This document shows positions 26,995 through 36,727 of a stretch of 64,000 nucleotides of DNA, piece after piece (position 1 is the first letter of the stretch; each line of letters opens with the position of its first letter). The notes beneath the pieces are model-generated. The model was not told the DNA's origin, made no database searches, and saw only the letters and a program-made list of their open reading frames with translations. The DNA is from an uncultured Bacteroidota bacterium. GTDB lineage: Bacteria; Bacteroidota; Bacteroidia; Flavobacteriales; Flavobacteriaceae. The stretch is taken from contig CACOGA010000005.1 of the NCBI GenBank assembly GCA_902626585.1, positions 37,316-101,315 on the forward strand. Reading direction: 5' to 3'. The translations under genes were made by a program, and so were the position numbers.

Positions 26995-27996
26995 CTCTTT
27001 ATTTATTTTGCTAGCTATCCCAGGGCCCTCATAAATTATTCCTGTGTAGAGTTGAATTAGATGTGCGCCTGCTCTGATTTTATTTAGTGCCTGCTCAGGA
27101 GTTGAAATACCACCAACCCCAATAATTGGAAGCTTACCACCGGTCTTTTTCGAAATAAAAGAAATTACCTCATTACTTTTATCATACAATGGTTGTCCGC
27201 TTAATCCACCTTTTTCATATTTATTATTTGATTTTAATTCAGGAAAATTAACCGTCGTATTTGTAGCTATAATTCCGTCTATTTTATTTTTATTTATGAC
27301 ATCGATAAGTTCAATTATTTTATCCTTACTCAAATCTGGAGATATTTTAAGTAATATGGGCTTTATGTTTTTATTATTGTTTCTGAATTTATTTAAATCA
27401 GTAAAAAGATCATTTAAAAATTCCCTTGACTGTAATTCTCTTAATCCAGGCGTATTGGGAGAGCTTACATTGATTACAAAATAATCAACACAGTCGTACA
27501 ACTCTTTAAAACATATTAAATAATCTTTTTTAGCTTCTGTATTTGGGGTTAGCTTATTCTTACCAATGTTACCTCCAATGATGACCTTATAATTACCGTC
27601 TAATCTACTTTTAATTTTTGTGACACCATCATTATTAAAACCCATTCTATTGATAATGGCATCATCTTTTTTTAATCTAAAAAGTCTCTTTTTAGGATTA
27701 CCCATCTGAGGTTTGGGTGTTACTGTACCTATTTCAATAAAACCAAATCCAAATTTTTCAAATTCACTAATATGAGTTGCATTTTTATCTAGTCCAGCTG
27801 CAATACCAACTGGGTTAGAAAAGGTTAGGCCAAATAGATTTCTTGTTAGTTTATCGCCTTCTACTTTGTAATAAGATTTGATTAAATACCCCAGTAATGG
27901 GATTTTAAAAATTAGTTTAGTAGAAAAGAAGGTGAAATTATGAATTTTTTCAGGGTCAAATAAGAATAATAAAGGAGAGATAAGCTTCTTATACAT
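26974..27996 (-). CDS. pyrD: Dihydroorotate dehydrogenase (quinone), class 2
   Basis: A 340-residue flavoenzyme that oxidises dihydroorotate to orotate and passes electrons to the quinone pool. The N-terminal hydrophobic helix (LLFLFDPEKIHNFTFFSTKL) marks the membrane-bound class 2. NPVGIAAGLDKNATHI, FIEIGTVTPKPQMGNPKKRLFRL and NVSSPNTPGLRELQ are the expected FMN and substrate motifs. It lies 16 bp after yajC on the same strand and is the last gene of a nusB-DUF1573-yajC-pyrD run. Confidence 0.95.
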   Translation of the reverse strand: MYKKLISPLLFLFDPEKIHNFTFFSTKLIFKIPLLGYLIKSYYKVEGDKLTRNLFGLTFSNPVGIAAGLDKNATHISEFEKFGFGFIEIGTVTPKPQMGNPKKRLFRLKKDDAIINRMGFNNDGVTKIKSRLDGNYKVIIGGNIGKNKLTPNTEAKKDYLICFKELYDCVDYFVINVSSPNTPGLRELQSREFLNDLFTDLNKFRNNNKNIKPILLKISPDLSKDKIIELIDVINKNKIDGIIATNTTVNFPELKSNNKYEKGGLSGQPLYDKSNEVISFISKKTGGKLPIIGVGGISTPEQALNKIRAGAHLIQLYTGIIYEGPGIASKINKELLNQEL

Positions 27997-28012
27997 TTTA
28001 CATTAAACTAAC

Positions 28013-28288
28013 CTATTTGTTTAACTCATTTGAAGCATCCATTGAAATCATTGTTTTATTAAATTTTAATTTACCAGCTGTAGTCTCTATTATACATGTA
28101 CCCTCTTTTTTGTTTATATGATTTATCCTCCCATGCATTCCACTCTCCATAACTACCCTATCTCCAATTTTTAAGTTGATTAAAAATTTTTTTTTATTAT
28201 TTGCTTTTGTGATTTGGGGACGTATCATAAATAGATATATGACAAGAAACATTAAAATAAATGGGAGCATTTGATATAAACTCTCCAT
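28013..28288 (-). CDS. yajC: Preprotein translocase subunit YajC
   Basis: A 91-residue single-pass membrane protein. The N-terminal helix (LPFILMFLVIYLFMIRPQ) is followed by the conserved RPQITKANNKKKFLINLKIGDRVVMESGMHGRI. YajC associates with SecDF during protein export. It starts 2 bp after the DUF1573 gene stop, so the two are in one operon. Confidence 0.93.
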   Translation of the reverse strand: MESLYQMLPFILMFLVIYLFMIRPQITKANNKKKFLINLKIGDRVVMESGMHGRINHINKKEGTCIIETTAGKLKFNKTMISMDASNELNK

Positions 28289-28290
28289 AA

Positions 28291-28770
28291 TTATTGAATT
28301 ACAGGTCCAGCTGGGGGTTTAGCACCACCATTTGGATTATTAATAAATGCTGAAATTCTTACCGACTCTGTTCCCCTCTGCGTATTTGCTTTGATTGTAA
28401 CCGTTTTTGAAGTTTTATTCATCCCTTTACCGTTAAATTTAACTGTAAATTGTGATGATTCTCCAGGCAGCAATGGAGCTCTACTCCAGTCTTGTGGCAC
28501 AGTACATCCACATGTCGACTTTATCTCGGTAATAACCAAGGGTGCTTCACCAGTGTTTGTGTAGGAGAAAACAGTTTCTTGAGCCTGTCCGTCCATTATA
28601 GTTCCAAAGTCGTGAACTGTCTTGTCAAAAGTCATTACGGGAAATTTTGAAGGAGCATTATCTCTTACTGTTGCTTGTTCAACGTTTTCAGATTTTACCT
28701 TACTAAATGGATCATCCCCACAAGCGGTAAAAACTAAGGTAACTGCTAATAAGTAAATTAATTTTTTCAT
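28291..28770 (-). CDS. DUF1573 domain lipoprotein
   Basis: A 159-residue lipoprotein with lipobox VTLVFTAC (cysteine at residue 17). The DUF1573 core follows: KTVHDFGTIMDGQAQETVFSYTNTGEAPL, then ITEIKSTCGCTVPQDWSRAPLLPGESSQFTVKF. The fold is an Ig-like beta sandwich of the MSP/ASPM type. The function is unknown; the CGC motif is typical. It lies between nusB and yajC, a frequent order in Bacteroidota. Confidence 0.88.
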   Translation of the reverse strand: MKKLIYLLAVTLVFTACGDDPFSKVKSENVEQATVRDNAPSKFPVMTFDKTVHDFGTIMDGQAQETVFSYTNTGEAPLVITEIKSTCGCTVPQDWSRAPLLPGESSQFTVKFNGKGMNKTSKTVTIKANTQRGTESVRISAFINNPNGGAKPPAGPVIQ

Positions 28771-28807
28771 AGGATTTTTATTAATTGTTCAAAATTAAAA
28801 AAAAATG

Positions 28808-29755
28808 TTATTCTCTCAAACCTCTTCCCTGCTTAATTATAGAATTATTACTAACTAAATCCTTAACTATTTTATCAAGAATACCATTTATGAAAAAAGC
28901 ACTTTTTTTAGTAGAGTAGTCCTTAGATATTTCGATGTACTCATTCAAGGTTACTTTTATAGGAATTTCTTTAAAATTTATCAATTCCGTTACAGCAAGA
29001 TTTATGATTACTAAATCAATTTTTGCAAGTCTATCTAAATCCCAATTTTTGATATACTTTTTTATAATCTTGTTGTTAGCTTTGAAATTTTTTAAAGACA
29101 AATTCGCTAATTCTTCTGAATATTTTTTATCCGAATTGTTTGCAAAAAGTTTAAAGTAAAATAATTTTTGCAAGTTATTTTTTTTTGAATTTTTAAGCAA
29201 TTTTAAAATTAAAGTGTTTACTAATGGATAATCATCCATCCAGTATATATTTTTTTCTTCAATAAAGGATTGAAATTTTTCATCCTTAATAATAATTTCA
29301 GTAAAGAAATCTTGAACAAATTCAATATCAATTTCAAAGGATTTTTTTTCATTATTTACATACGTTGAATATATATCGCTTTGAATAATATTATCGTAGA
29401 TTAAATTGACGTATTTGTAATCAATCCCCCAATCGATAAAAGATTTTGAACTTATTAAATCTAAAATTTTAGAGTTTGAAAAAACTTGTTTTAAGAATTG
29501 ATTTTGAGAAAATTTTTCGCTTTTGTATAACTTACTAATGTTTCCTGTTATACTATCATGAGATATTTTGTACTTAGTCGTAGCTTTTTTAAATATTTCA
29601 ATCATCAATGAAATATTTAAAAGAAACAAATCGTGTATAGAATGAATGCTCTTGGAGAGATTTTTATAATGTTCTTTTGTATCTTCGAAATCAGATATTT
29701 CAGCAGCATACAAATATTGCATAATTTTTAGCCTGATATGTCTTCGATTTAACAT
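28808..29755 (-). CDS. nusB: Transcription antitermination factor NusB with N-terminal extension
   Basis: A 315-residue protein. The first residues MLNRRHIRLKIMQYLYAAEI look like a NusB-type start, and the C-terminal ~110 residues carry the rest of the NusB fold (WDLDRLAKIDLVIINLAVTELIN ... IPIKVTLNEYIEISKDYSTKKSAFFINGILDKI). The ~170 residues in between are lysine and phenylalanine rich and much longer than in E. coli NusB (about 140 residues), as is usual for Bacteroidota. NusB binds boxA RNA with NusE. It heads the DUF1573-yajC-pyrD run. Confidence 0.88.
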   Translation of the reverse strand: MLNRRHIRLKIMQYLYAAEISDFEDTKEHYKNLSKSIHSIHDLFLLNISLMIEIFKKATTKYKISHDSITGNISKLYKSEKFSQNQFLKQVFSNSKILDLISSKSFIDWGIDYKYVNLIYDNIIQSDIYSTYVNNEKKSFEIDIEFVQDFFTEIIIKDEKFQSFIEEKNIYWMDDYPLVNTLILKLLKNSKKNNLQKLFYFKLFANNSDKKYSEELANLSLKNFKANNKIIKKYIKNWDLDRLAKIDLVIINLAVTELINFKEIPIKVTLNEYIEISKDYSTKKSAFFINGILDKIVKDLVSNNSIIKQGRGLRE

Positions 29756-29815
29756 TTAAAAGAACAAATTATAATTACCGCAAGATAGTATTAATTATTA
29801 AAAATATTTACCCAA

Positions 29816-31579
29816 TTGAATGAATTAAAATATTTAAATAAATACCTATTCAAGTATAAAACTAATCTGTTATTAGGTTTTATTATTATTATCATTGCCA
29901 GAATTTTATTATTATTTACTCCAGGCCTTATCAGAGACTCAGTCAATGTTGTAGATGAATATAGAAAAGGGACTATCATTGGAATTGATTCAGTTCAAAG
30001 TGAATTAGTTGAAAATATTTTTTTGATTTTACTAGCGGCAATTTCAGCAGGTATTTTTACTTTTTTAACTCGACAAACTATAATCAATGTTTCTAGATAT
30101 GTGGAATTCGATTTAAAAAATGAAATCTACGTGCAATACCAAAAACTCTCACTAAGTTTCTACAAGAGAAACCAAACTGGTGACCTGATGAATAGGATTA
30201 GTGAAGATGTTTCTAGGGTTAGGATGTATTTTGGTCCAGCAATAATGTATTCGATTAATACAATAACCTTAATCATCATCACTTTCTTTTATATGTATCG
30301 TCAATCCCCTGAATTAACTTTCTACACGGTTAGCCCACTGCCTGTTTTATCTTATACAATATTCAAATTGAGTGGAATTATTAACATAAGAAGTAGAATT
30401 GTACAAGAATCTTTATCAAAGCTCTCATCTTTTACTCAAGAAGTTTTTACAGGGATTAAAATTGTAAAATCCTATGCCATACAAAACACTAAATCAAAGC
30501 AATTTGACAATCTCTCAAAAGAGAATAAAGAGAATCAAATAAGCCTTGTAAAAATGCAAGCATTGTTTTTTCCGTTAATGATTTTACTAATTGGTTTAAG
30601 TAACATTTTGGTAATATTTATCGGGGGCAAACAATATCTTGAAGGTGAGATTGAAAGTATTGGAATTATTGCCGAGTTTATAATATATGTTAACATGCTA
30701 ACATGGCCTGTTGCCTCCTTAGGATGGATAAGTTCAATTATCCAGCAAGCAGAAGCATCACAAAAAAGAATAAATGAATTTTTGAAAGAAAAGTCAGAAA
30801 TATTGAATAATCCAAAAGGATTAAAAAAAATAAAAGGAAAAATTGAATTTGAAAATATTTCATTTACGTTTGGTGAATCAAAAATTCAGGCACTAAAAGA
30901 TATTAGCTTCACTATTGAAAACAATAAGTCACTTGGGCTAATCGGTGCAACAGGCTCAGGAAAAACAACCTTATTAAAACTAATTACCAGAAGCTATAAG
31001 CTTAATACCGGGATAATTCGTATAGACGACAAAAATATATGTGAATTTGACATAGAGAGTCTTAGAAATCAAATTGGAATTGTTCCACAAGACTCATTTC
31101 TGTTCTCTGATTCAATAGTTAATAATATTCGCTTCGGAAATGAAAAAGCTAGTATCAAAGAAGTTGAAGAGTATTGTAAAATATCAGGAATTCACAATGA
31201 AATAATTAAATTAAAAGATGGATATCATACAGTTTTAGGGGAAAGAGGAATAAACTTAAGTGGTGGGCAAAAGCAAAGAATTTGTATCGCTAGAGCTCTA
31301 ATAAAAAATCCTAAAATTCTAATTTTAGATGATTGTCTTTCAGCTTTAGACACTGAAACCGAGAAAAATATAATACAATCTTTAAAAAAATATATTGGTA
31401 ATACTACAACAATTATTTCGAGTCACAGATTATCGTCAATTCAAAACCTGGATGATATTATTGTTTTGAAAGATGGAAAAATACTTCAAAAGGGTAATCA
31501 CGAAAAACTCGTTAGTCAAAAAGGCTATTACAAAGAGCTTTACAAAAAACAGCTTACAAAAAAAGATGATTATAATTAG
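29816..31579 (+). CDS. MsbA-like ABC exporter (fused permease and ATPase)
   Basis: A 587-residue ABC half-transporter. The N-terminal ~310 residues hold about six membrane helices of the exporter type. The C-terminal ATPase has Walker A GATGSGKTTLLKL, the signature NLSGGQKQRICIARAL and Walker B ILILDDCLSALD, where D replaces the usual final DEP-type E region. It begins with TTG; the only nearby ATG is out of frame. The substrate is unknown; lipid or drug export is typical of the family. It is divergent from nusB. Confidence 0.88.
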   Translation: MNELKYLNKYLFKYKTNLLLGFIIIIIARILLLFTPGLIRDSVNVVDEYRKGTIIGIDSVQSELVENIFLILLAAISAGIFTFLTRQTIINVSRYVEFDLKNEIYVQYQKLSLSFYKRNQTGDLMNRISEDVSRVRMYFGPAIMYSINTITLIIITFFYMYRQSPELTFYTVSPLPVLSYTIFKLSGIINIRSRIVQESLSKLSSFTQEVFTGIKIVKSYAIQNTKSKQFDNLSKENKENQISLVKMQALFFPLMILLIGLSNILVIFIGGKQYLEGEIESIGIIAEFIIYVNMLTWPVASLGWISSIIQQAEASQKRINEFLKEKSEILNNPKGLKKIKGKIEFENISFTFGESKIQALKDISFTIENNKSLGLIGATGSGKTTLLKLITRSYKLNTGIIRIDDKNICEFDIESLRNQIGIVPQDSFLFSDSIVNNIRFGNEKASIKEVEEYCKISGIHNEIIKLKDGYHTVLGERGINLSGGQKQRICIARALIKNPKILILDDCLSALDTETEKNIIQSLKKYIGNTTTIISSHRLSSIQNLDDIIVLKDGKILQKGNHEKLVSQKGYYKELYKKQLTKKDDYN

Positions 31580-31634
31580 TTGAAATCACAAAAAAATTTT
31601 TTAATTTTTCATAATAATCATAAAATTTTAGAAG

Positions 31635-31970
31635 ATGGAGAGAGAAGAAATTTTTTCAAAAGTTCTGAGGGCTGGTAGAAGAACTTATTTTTTTGATGTA
31701 AGATCTACTAAAGCTGGAGACTATTACCTAACACTAACAGAAAGTAAAAAATTCACAAATGAGGATGGCTCATTCCACTACAAAAAACATAAAATTTACC
31801 TATATAAAGAGGATTTTAGTGAATTTTCGAGTATTCTGAATGAAATGACAGATTATGTCATTTCTGAAAAAGGTGAAGAAGTAATCAGTGAAAGACATCA
31901 GAAAGACTTCAAAAAGGAAGAAAATAATGAAACAACAGATGAATCAGATGTTGATTTAGACGACATTTAA
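31635..31970 (+). CDS. PUR-alpha-like DNA/RNA-binding protein (DUF3276)
   Basis: A 111-residue protein with the full DUF3276 pattern: EIFSKVLRAGRRTYFFDVRSTKAGDYYLTLTESKK, then HKIYLYKEDFSEFSSILNEM. This family has a PUR-alpha-like fold and is widespread in Bacteroidota, where it is expected to bind single-stranded nucleic acid. The C-terminus is strongly acidic (DESDVDLDDI). It lies 55 bp after the exporter gene and 13 bp before the M14 peptidase gene. Confidence 0.85.
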   Translation: MEREEIFSKVLRAGRRTYFFDVRSTKAGDYYLTLTESKKFTNEDGSFHYKKHKIYLYKEDFSEFSSILNEMTDYVISEKGEEVISERHQKDFKKEENNETTDESDVDLDDI

Positions 31971-31983
31971 TCTAATTTTCAAT

Positions 31984-34494
31984 ATGAGATTTTTTTTAAT
32001 CGCACTTTTAATCAGTGTAAGCCTTTTAGGGCAACACCAGAAATATGATTTAAGTTACTATTTTTCAGAACAAGATTTTGGAATGAAAGAGTCTAATATT
32101 CCTACCCCAAAAGATATTATTGGTCATGAAGTAGGAGAATGGCATGTATCACATGATAAGTTAGTACAATACATGTATGCACTGGCCGAGGCCTCTGACA
32201 GAGTAACTATTGAGGATAGAGGTAAGACATTTGAGGGAAGACCAATCTTGCTGCTTACGATCACTTCAAAAAATAATCAATCTAATATTGACAAAATTTT
32301 AGATAATCATAAAAAAATTACTGACCATAATCAAGATGTATTGATTGATAATCAGCCAATCATTGTTTATCAGGGGTTTTCTATTCATGGTAATGAAGCT
32401 AGTGGTTCTAATGCCAGTTTATTATTAGCCTACTATTTAGCTGCATCCAAAGATGATTTTGTTAAAAATTTACTTGATAATTCTGTTATATTATTAGACC
32501 CTTCAATGAATCCAGACGGCCTACAAAGATTTTCTTATTGGGCAAATGTTAACAGAAATTTAAATTTAACATCTGACCCAAATGACCGTGAATACAACGA
32601 AGTTTGGCCAGGTGCTAGAACAAATCACTATTGGTTCGATTTAAATAGAGACTGGCTTCCTGCTCAGCTTCCTGAATCGCAAGCAAGGATAAAAACATTT
32701 AACAAATGGATCCCAAATATTTTGACAGATCATCACGAAATGGGGACAAATGCCACATTTTTTTTTCAGCCTGGAATTCCCTCAAGGACACATCCCCTAA
32801 CCCCAGATTTAAATCAAAAGCTTACAAAAGAAATTGCGAAATTTCATGTTGAAAGCTTAGATAAAATTGGATCTTTATATTACTCTGAAGAGAGCTTTGA
32901 TGATTTTTATTACGGAAAAGGATCCACTTTTCCAGATATAAATGGTTCGATAGGTATATTATTCGAACAAGCCAGCTCTAGAGGTCATGTTCAACAATCT
33001 GATAATGGAATATTGAGGTTCCCCTATACTATAAAAAATCAACTTTCAACGGGAATTTCAACTTTGAAAGCAGCGGTGAATCTAAGGCTTGAGATTTTAA
33101 ATTATCAAAAAACATTTTACATCGAAGCAGCTAAAGAGGCAGACAAGTTCAGAAACGACGCCATAATATTTGGAAATCCAAAAGACAAGTATAGAACAAA
33201 TAAACTTGCCGAAATATTAAGAACTCATGAAATTGACATTTATGAATTAGATAAAGATGTTAAGCATAAAAATAAAATATACAAAAAAGGATATGCTTAT
33301 GTAGTTCCAAAAAATCAAAAAAAACATAGACTTATAAATGCAATGTTTGAAACAAGAACAACATTCTTAGATAGTTTATTTTATGATGTATCATCATGGA
33401 CGCTCCCATTAGCTTTTAATTTAGATTACGATTTAAATTTCAGCTATCCCAATCTAAAAAGTAGAATTGATGTATCAAGCTACAACCATCATTCTAATAT
33501 CGATGAAATTAATTATGCTTTTTTGATGGAATGGCATGAATATTTAACGCCAAAAGCATTAAACAAGCTATTGGATCATGATGTGATAGTAAAAGTTGCA
33601 ACAAAGAGATTCCAATTGGAAGGTAAAGATTATGACTATGGAACTATTTTGATTCCTGTACAAAATAATAATCATGTAGATCTCAAAAATTTACTAAACC
33701 AAATTTCAAAAGAGTGCCAAGTGGTTATTGACAATGTCAATACAGGTTATGCTGAAGGTCCAGATCTTGGAAGTAATAATTTCAAAAGAATTTATAAAAA
33801 AAATATTGCACTTCTTGTAGGGGATGGTATAACTGCCTATGATGCTGGAGAAATATGGCATCTACTTGATACCAGATTCGATGTCAAATTAACAAAGCTT
33901 GATGTTAAAAATTTCAACAAATTTGATTTGAGTAGATATACAACTTTAATCGCTCCAAATAGTTCAATATCGGATTCTGTTGTTTCAAACAAAATTAAGA
34001 GTTGGGTGAAGTCTGGTGGAACATTAGTTGCATATAAAAATTCTATTAATTGGCTTAAAAAGAATAAACTTATTGAAGCTAAAGAACTTAAGAATAATTT
34101 CACTGCTAAAAATATTTCCTTTGAGGAAAGAAATGCATTTTTTGGGGCACAGAGAATAGGAGGTGCAATTTTTAAAACAAAAATTGACAGATCTCACCCG
34201 ATAAATTTTGGTCAAACGAACAATATTATGCCTATTTTTAGAAACTCTACAATATTTATTGAAAAGGATAAAGAGAGTTATAAAAACCCCATTTTATATA
34301 CTGATGATCCACTACTAAGCGGTTATATTTCCGAGGAAAATCTTGAACTGCTAAGGTCTACAAGTCCATTGAAAATTAATAGTGTTGGGAAAGGCAAAGT
34401 TATTTATCTAACAGATAATACAAATTTTAGAGCATTTTGGTTTGGAACTAATAAAATTCTATTAAACTCAATATTCTTTAGTAGTATTATGTAG
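31984..34494 (+). CDS. Secreted M14-family zinc carboxypeptidase
   Basis: An 836-residue exported peptidase with a signal peptide (MRFFLIALLISVSLLGQ). The M14 zinc site is visible as HGNEASG (residues ~136-142) and HHEMGTNATFFF (near 250), with a likely catalytic glutamate in GILFEQASSRGH. The C-terminal third (NIALLVGDGITAYDAGEIWHLLD ... LIAPNSSISDSVVSNKIKSW) looks like a class I glutamine-amidotransferase-like fold. No T9SS sorting domain is visible at the C-terminus. Its stop and that of the opposite-strand csaA-like gene are one base apart. Confidence 0.9.
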   Translation: MRFFLIALLISVSLLGQHQKYDLSYYFSEQDFGMKESNIPTPKDIIGHEVGEWHVSHDKLVQYMYALAEASDRVTIEDRGKTFEGRPILLLTITSKNNQSNIDKILDNHKKITDHNQDVLIDNQPIIVYQGFSIHGNEASGSNASLLLAYYLAASKDDFVKNLLDNSVILLDPSMNPDGLQRFSYWANVNRNLNLTSDPNDREYNEVWPGARTNHYWFDLNRDWLPAQLPESQARIKTFNKWIPNILTDHHEMGTNATFFFQPGIPSRTHPLTPDLNQKLTKEIAKFHVESLDKIGSLYYSEESFDDFYYGKGSTFPDINGSIGILFEQASSRGHVQQSDNGILRFPYTIKNQLSTGISTLKAAVNLRLEILNYQKTFYIEAAKEADKFRNDAIIFGNPKDKYRTNKLAEILRTHEIDIYELDKDVKHKNKIYKKGYAYVVPKNQKKHRLINAMFETRTTFLDSLFYDVSSWTLPLAFNLDYDLNFSYPNLKSRIDVSSYNHHSNIDEINYAFLMEWHEYLTPKALNKLLDHDVIVKVATKRFQLEGKDYDYGTILIPVQNNNHVDLKNLLNQISKECQVVIDNVNTGYAEGPDLGSNNFKRIYKKNIALLVGDGITAYDAGEIWHLLDTRFDVKLTKLDVKNFNKFDLSRYTTLIAPNSSISDSVVSNKIKSWVKSGGTLVAYKNSINWLKKNKLIEAKELKNNFTAKNISFEERNAFFGAQRIGGAIFKTKIDRSHPINFGQTNNIMPIFRNSTIFIEKDKESYKNPILYTDDPLLSGYISEENLELLRSTSPLKINSVGKGKVIYLTDNTNFRAFWFGTNKILLNSIFFSSIM

Positions 34495-34495
34495 A

Positions 34496-34825
34496 CTATG
34501 CAATCTTAAGACCGTTAGCAATCTTATTCTCCGGAGTTATCAAAATTACTGACTCACCCTCAACTGCCCCTAAAACCAAACACTCACTCATGTAATTGGC
34601 AATTTGTTTTTTTGGAAAGTTAACTATTGCTATTATCTGAAATCCGATTAACATTTCGGTGTTATAATTTTTTGTTATTTGTGCTGATGATTTTAGAATG
34701 CCTAATTCACCAAAATCAATTTTTAACTTGTATGATGGATTAATGGCCTCTTTAAAAAGCTCAGCATGAATAATGGTTCCAACCCTTATATCTAAATCTT
34801 TGAATGATTTAAATAAATTATTCAA
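34496..34825 (-). CDS. CsaA-like tRNA-binding-domain protein
   Basis: About 109 residues forming a single OB-fold tRNA-binding domain: DLDIRVGTIIHAELFKEAINPSYKLKIDFGELGILKSSAQIT, then GFQIIAIVNFPKKQIANYMSECLVLGA. CsaA proteins are proposed to act as export chaperones or tRNA-binding factors. The open frame extends to 34867 and overlaps the upstream gene, but CsaA proteins start a few residues before the first core strand. I therefore prefer the TTG at 34825, one base past the upstream stop. An ATT at 34831 is possible. Confidence 0.8.
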   Translation of the reverse strand: MNNLFKSFKDLDIRVGTIIHAELFKEAINPSYKLKIDFGELGILKSSAQITKNYNTEMLIGFQIIAIVNFPKKQIANYMSECLVLGAVEGESVILITPENKIANGLKIA

Positions 34826-34826
34826 A

Positions 34827-35174
34827 TCAATTTTTTTTAGACCTATTTGCAATAAAACTCTTAACAAATACGACTAATGCCAATATAGTTGATAACATCA
34901 TTATAGAAATCCTCGCTATACCCATTATTCTGTCTCCCTCAATTGCGCTCATAAGAGGTTTAACAAGACCAAAGAGTATTAAAAAGGTTAATAATACAAC
35001 AACATGTGCTACCATTTTATTTTCCTTCTTTAGACCAGAATTTAAAACTAAAATTATAACACCAAAAACTACGGGTATCAAGGCTGTAGGGGAATAATCT
35101 ACATCAATATAACCCCAAAGACCAAAAGAAATTAGTGTAACTGCGTTAACAAAGCTTATTTTGTGTGGTTTCAT
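34827..35174 (-). CDS. Small multi-pass membrane protein of unknown function
   Basis: A 115-residue protein with about four hydrophobic segments (FVNAVTLISFGLWGYI, LIPVVFGVIILVL, MVAHVVVLLTFLILFGLVKPL, ISIMMLSTILALVVFVKSF) and the charged loop SAIEGDRIMG. The layout recalls TMEM14-like small membrane proteins, but I cannot assign a family with confidence. The frame extends to 35237, but the ATG at 35174 fits the membrane topology better. It is co-directional with the csaA-like gene. Confidence 0.7.
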   Translation of the reverse strand: MKPHKISFVNAVTLISFGLWGYIDVDYSPTALIPVVFGVIILVLNSGLKKENKMVAHVVVLLTFLILFGLVKPLMSAIEGDRIMGIARISIMMLSTILALVVFVKSFIANRSKKN

Positions 35175-35218
35175 AAATTTATTTTTCGTAAAATTACAAC
35201 TAAATATTTTAAAAAAAA

Positions 35219-35773
35219 ATGGCAAAAACTCCGTCAAACATGGTCAGCCTCGGAACTGAGGCCCCAGATTTTTCACTATATGATGTAATAAGTGGAGAAC
35301 AAAAAAATCTAAACGAATTAAAGGGAAAAAGTGGTTCCGTAATTATGTTTATTTGCAACCATTGTCCTTATGTAAAACATGTAAACAAAACGATAGTAAA
35401 TTTAGCTAATAAGTATAAAAATAATGATATAAATTTTATTGCGATTTCTAGTAATGATGTTATTAATTACCCAGAGGACGGTCCTGAATTTATGAAGATT
35501 AATGCATTTGAGAATAATTTCATATTTCCATATCTCTACGACGAATCTCAGGAAATCGCCAAGAAATATGATGCAGCATGCACTCCAGATTTTTATTTAT
35601 ATGATAATGAATTAAAGCTTATATACCGAGGTCAACTTGATGACTCAAGGCCAGGTAATGGTATCGAATGTAATGGAGAAGATTTAGATAATGCTATTAA
35701 ATGCTTGCTTTCGAAAAATGTAAACACCAGAATTCAAAAACCAAGTATTGGCTGTAATATTAAATGGAAATAA
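35219..35773 (+). CDS. Thioredoxin-fold redoxin (AhpC/TSA-like)
   Basis: A 184-residue cytoplasmic redoxin. The N-terminal APDFSLYDVISGEQKNLNELKG is of the AhpC/TSA type. The redox site CNHCPYVKHV is a CxxC with an unusual histidine inside, typical of a thioredoxin-like group annotated as peroxiredoxin or TlpA-like in Bacteroidota. YDAACTPDFYLYD carries the cis-proline region and DSRPGN follows. It is divergent from the small membrane protein gene. The exact substrate is unknown. Confidence 0.85.
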   Translation: MAKTPSNMVSLGTEAPDFSLYDVISGEQKNLNELKGKSGSVIMFICNHCPYVKHVNKTIVNLANKYKNNDINFIAISSNDVINYPEDGPEFMKINAFENNFIFPYLYDESQEIAKKYDAACTPDFYLYDNELKLIYRGQLDDSRPGNGIECNGEDLDNAIKCLLSKNVNTRIQKPSIGCNIKWK

Positions 35774-36703
35774 TTATTCAGCTGAAATAAGCTCTACCTC
35801 AAAAACTAAAGTTGCATTTGGTGGTATTACCCCGCCGGCTCCTGATTCTCCGTAAGCTAGATCACTTGGTATTATAAAGCTAGCCTTATCTCCTATACCA
35901 AGTAACGAAATACCTTCATCCCAACCTTTTATTACTTGCCCTACTCCTAAGGTAAATTCAATTGGCTGATTTCTCTTGTAAGATGAATCAAATACAGTCC
36001 CGTCTAATAACATACCTTTATAATGAACCTTAACCTTATTTCCAGCTGAAGCTTTTTCAGATTTATTTTCTTTTTGAAATTTATATAGCAATCCTGAGGA
36101 AGTTTTTGAAAACCCTCTTGAAAGATCTTTTAGCATTTTAAGCTCTTTTTGCTTTTCTTTTTTAATTCTGTCAGCTTTTGATTTATTGAAGTCTTCAAAG
36201 GCTTTAGCAGCATCAAAAGCTTTTGCCTTATCACCAAAAGCGTTTATTTTCACAGAAATTATTTCATCATTTTGAGAAATAGAATTAACCACATCCATTC
36301 CTTCAATAACATTTCCAAAAACAGTATGCTTATCATCCAGCCATGGAGTTTCGACATGGGTAATGAAAAATTGACTTCCATTAGTAGATGGTCCAGCATT
36401 AGCCATTGAAATAACCCCTGGACTATTATGCTTCAAATCATCGTTAAATTCATCATCAAACTTGTATCCAGGATCTCCTGTACCTGTACCTAATGGACAT
36501 CCTGCCTGTATCATAAAATCATTAATTACCCTATGAAACTTCAATCCATCATAATAGGGTTGACCAAAAGGCTTAAATGTATTTTTGATTTTTCCCTTTG
36601 ATAACCCAACAAAATTTCCGACTGTACCAGGTGTTTTTTCAAACTCTAATTTGATTTTAATTTCACCTTTTGAAGTGGTAATAATTGCAAATAAACCTTC
36701 CAT
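35774..36703 (-). CDS. Cyclophilin-FKBP fusion peptidylprolyl isomerase
   Basis: A 309-residue fusion of two unrelated proline isomerases. Residues ~1-160 are a cyclophilin ([51 protein letters not shown]). A charged lysine-rich linker follows, then an FKBP domain in about the last 100 residues ([56 protein letters not shown]). No signal peptide is seen, so it is cytoplasmic. Its stop codon directly abuts that of the convergent redoxin gene. Confidence 0.92.
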   Translation of the reverse strand: MEGLFAIITTSKGEIKIKLEFEKTPGTVGNFVGLSKGKIKNTFKPFGQPYYDGLKFHRVINDFMIQAGCPLGTGTGDPGYKFDDEFNDDLKHNSPGVISMANAGPSTNGSQFFITHVETPWLDDKHTVFGNVIEGMDVVNSISQNDEIISVKINAFGDKAKAFDAAKAFEDFNKSKADRIKKEKQKELKMLKDLSRGFSKTSSGLLYKFQKENKSEKASAGNKVKVHYKGMLLDGTVFDSSYKRNQPIEFTLGVGQVIKGWDEGISLLGIGDKASFIIPSDLAYGESGAGGVIPPNATLVFEVELISAE

Positions 36704-36727
36704 TACATTAATTTTTTTGCGAATATA

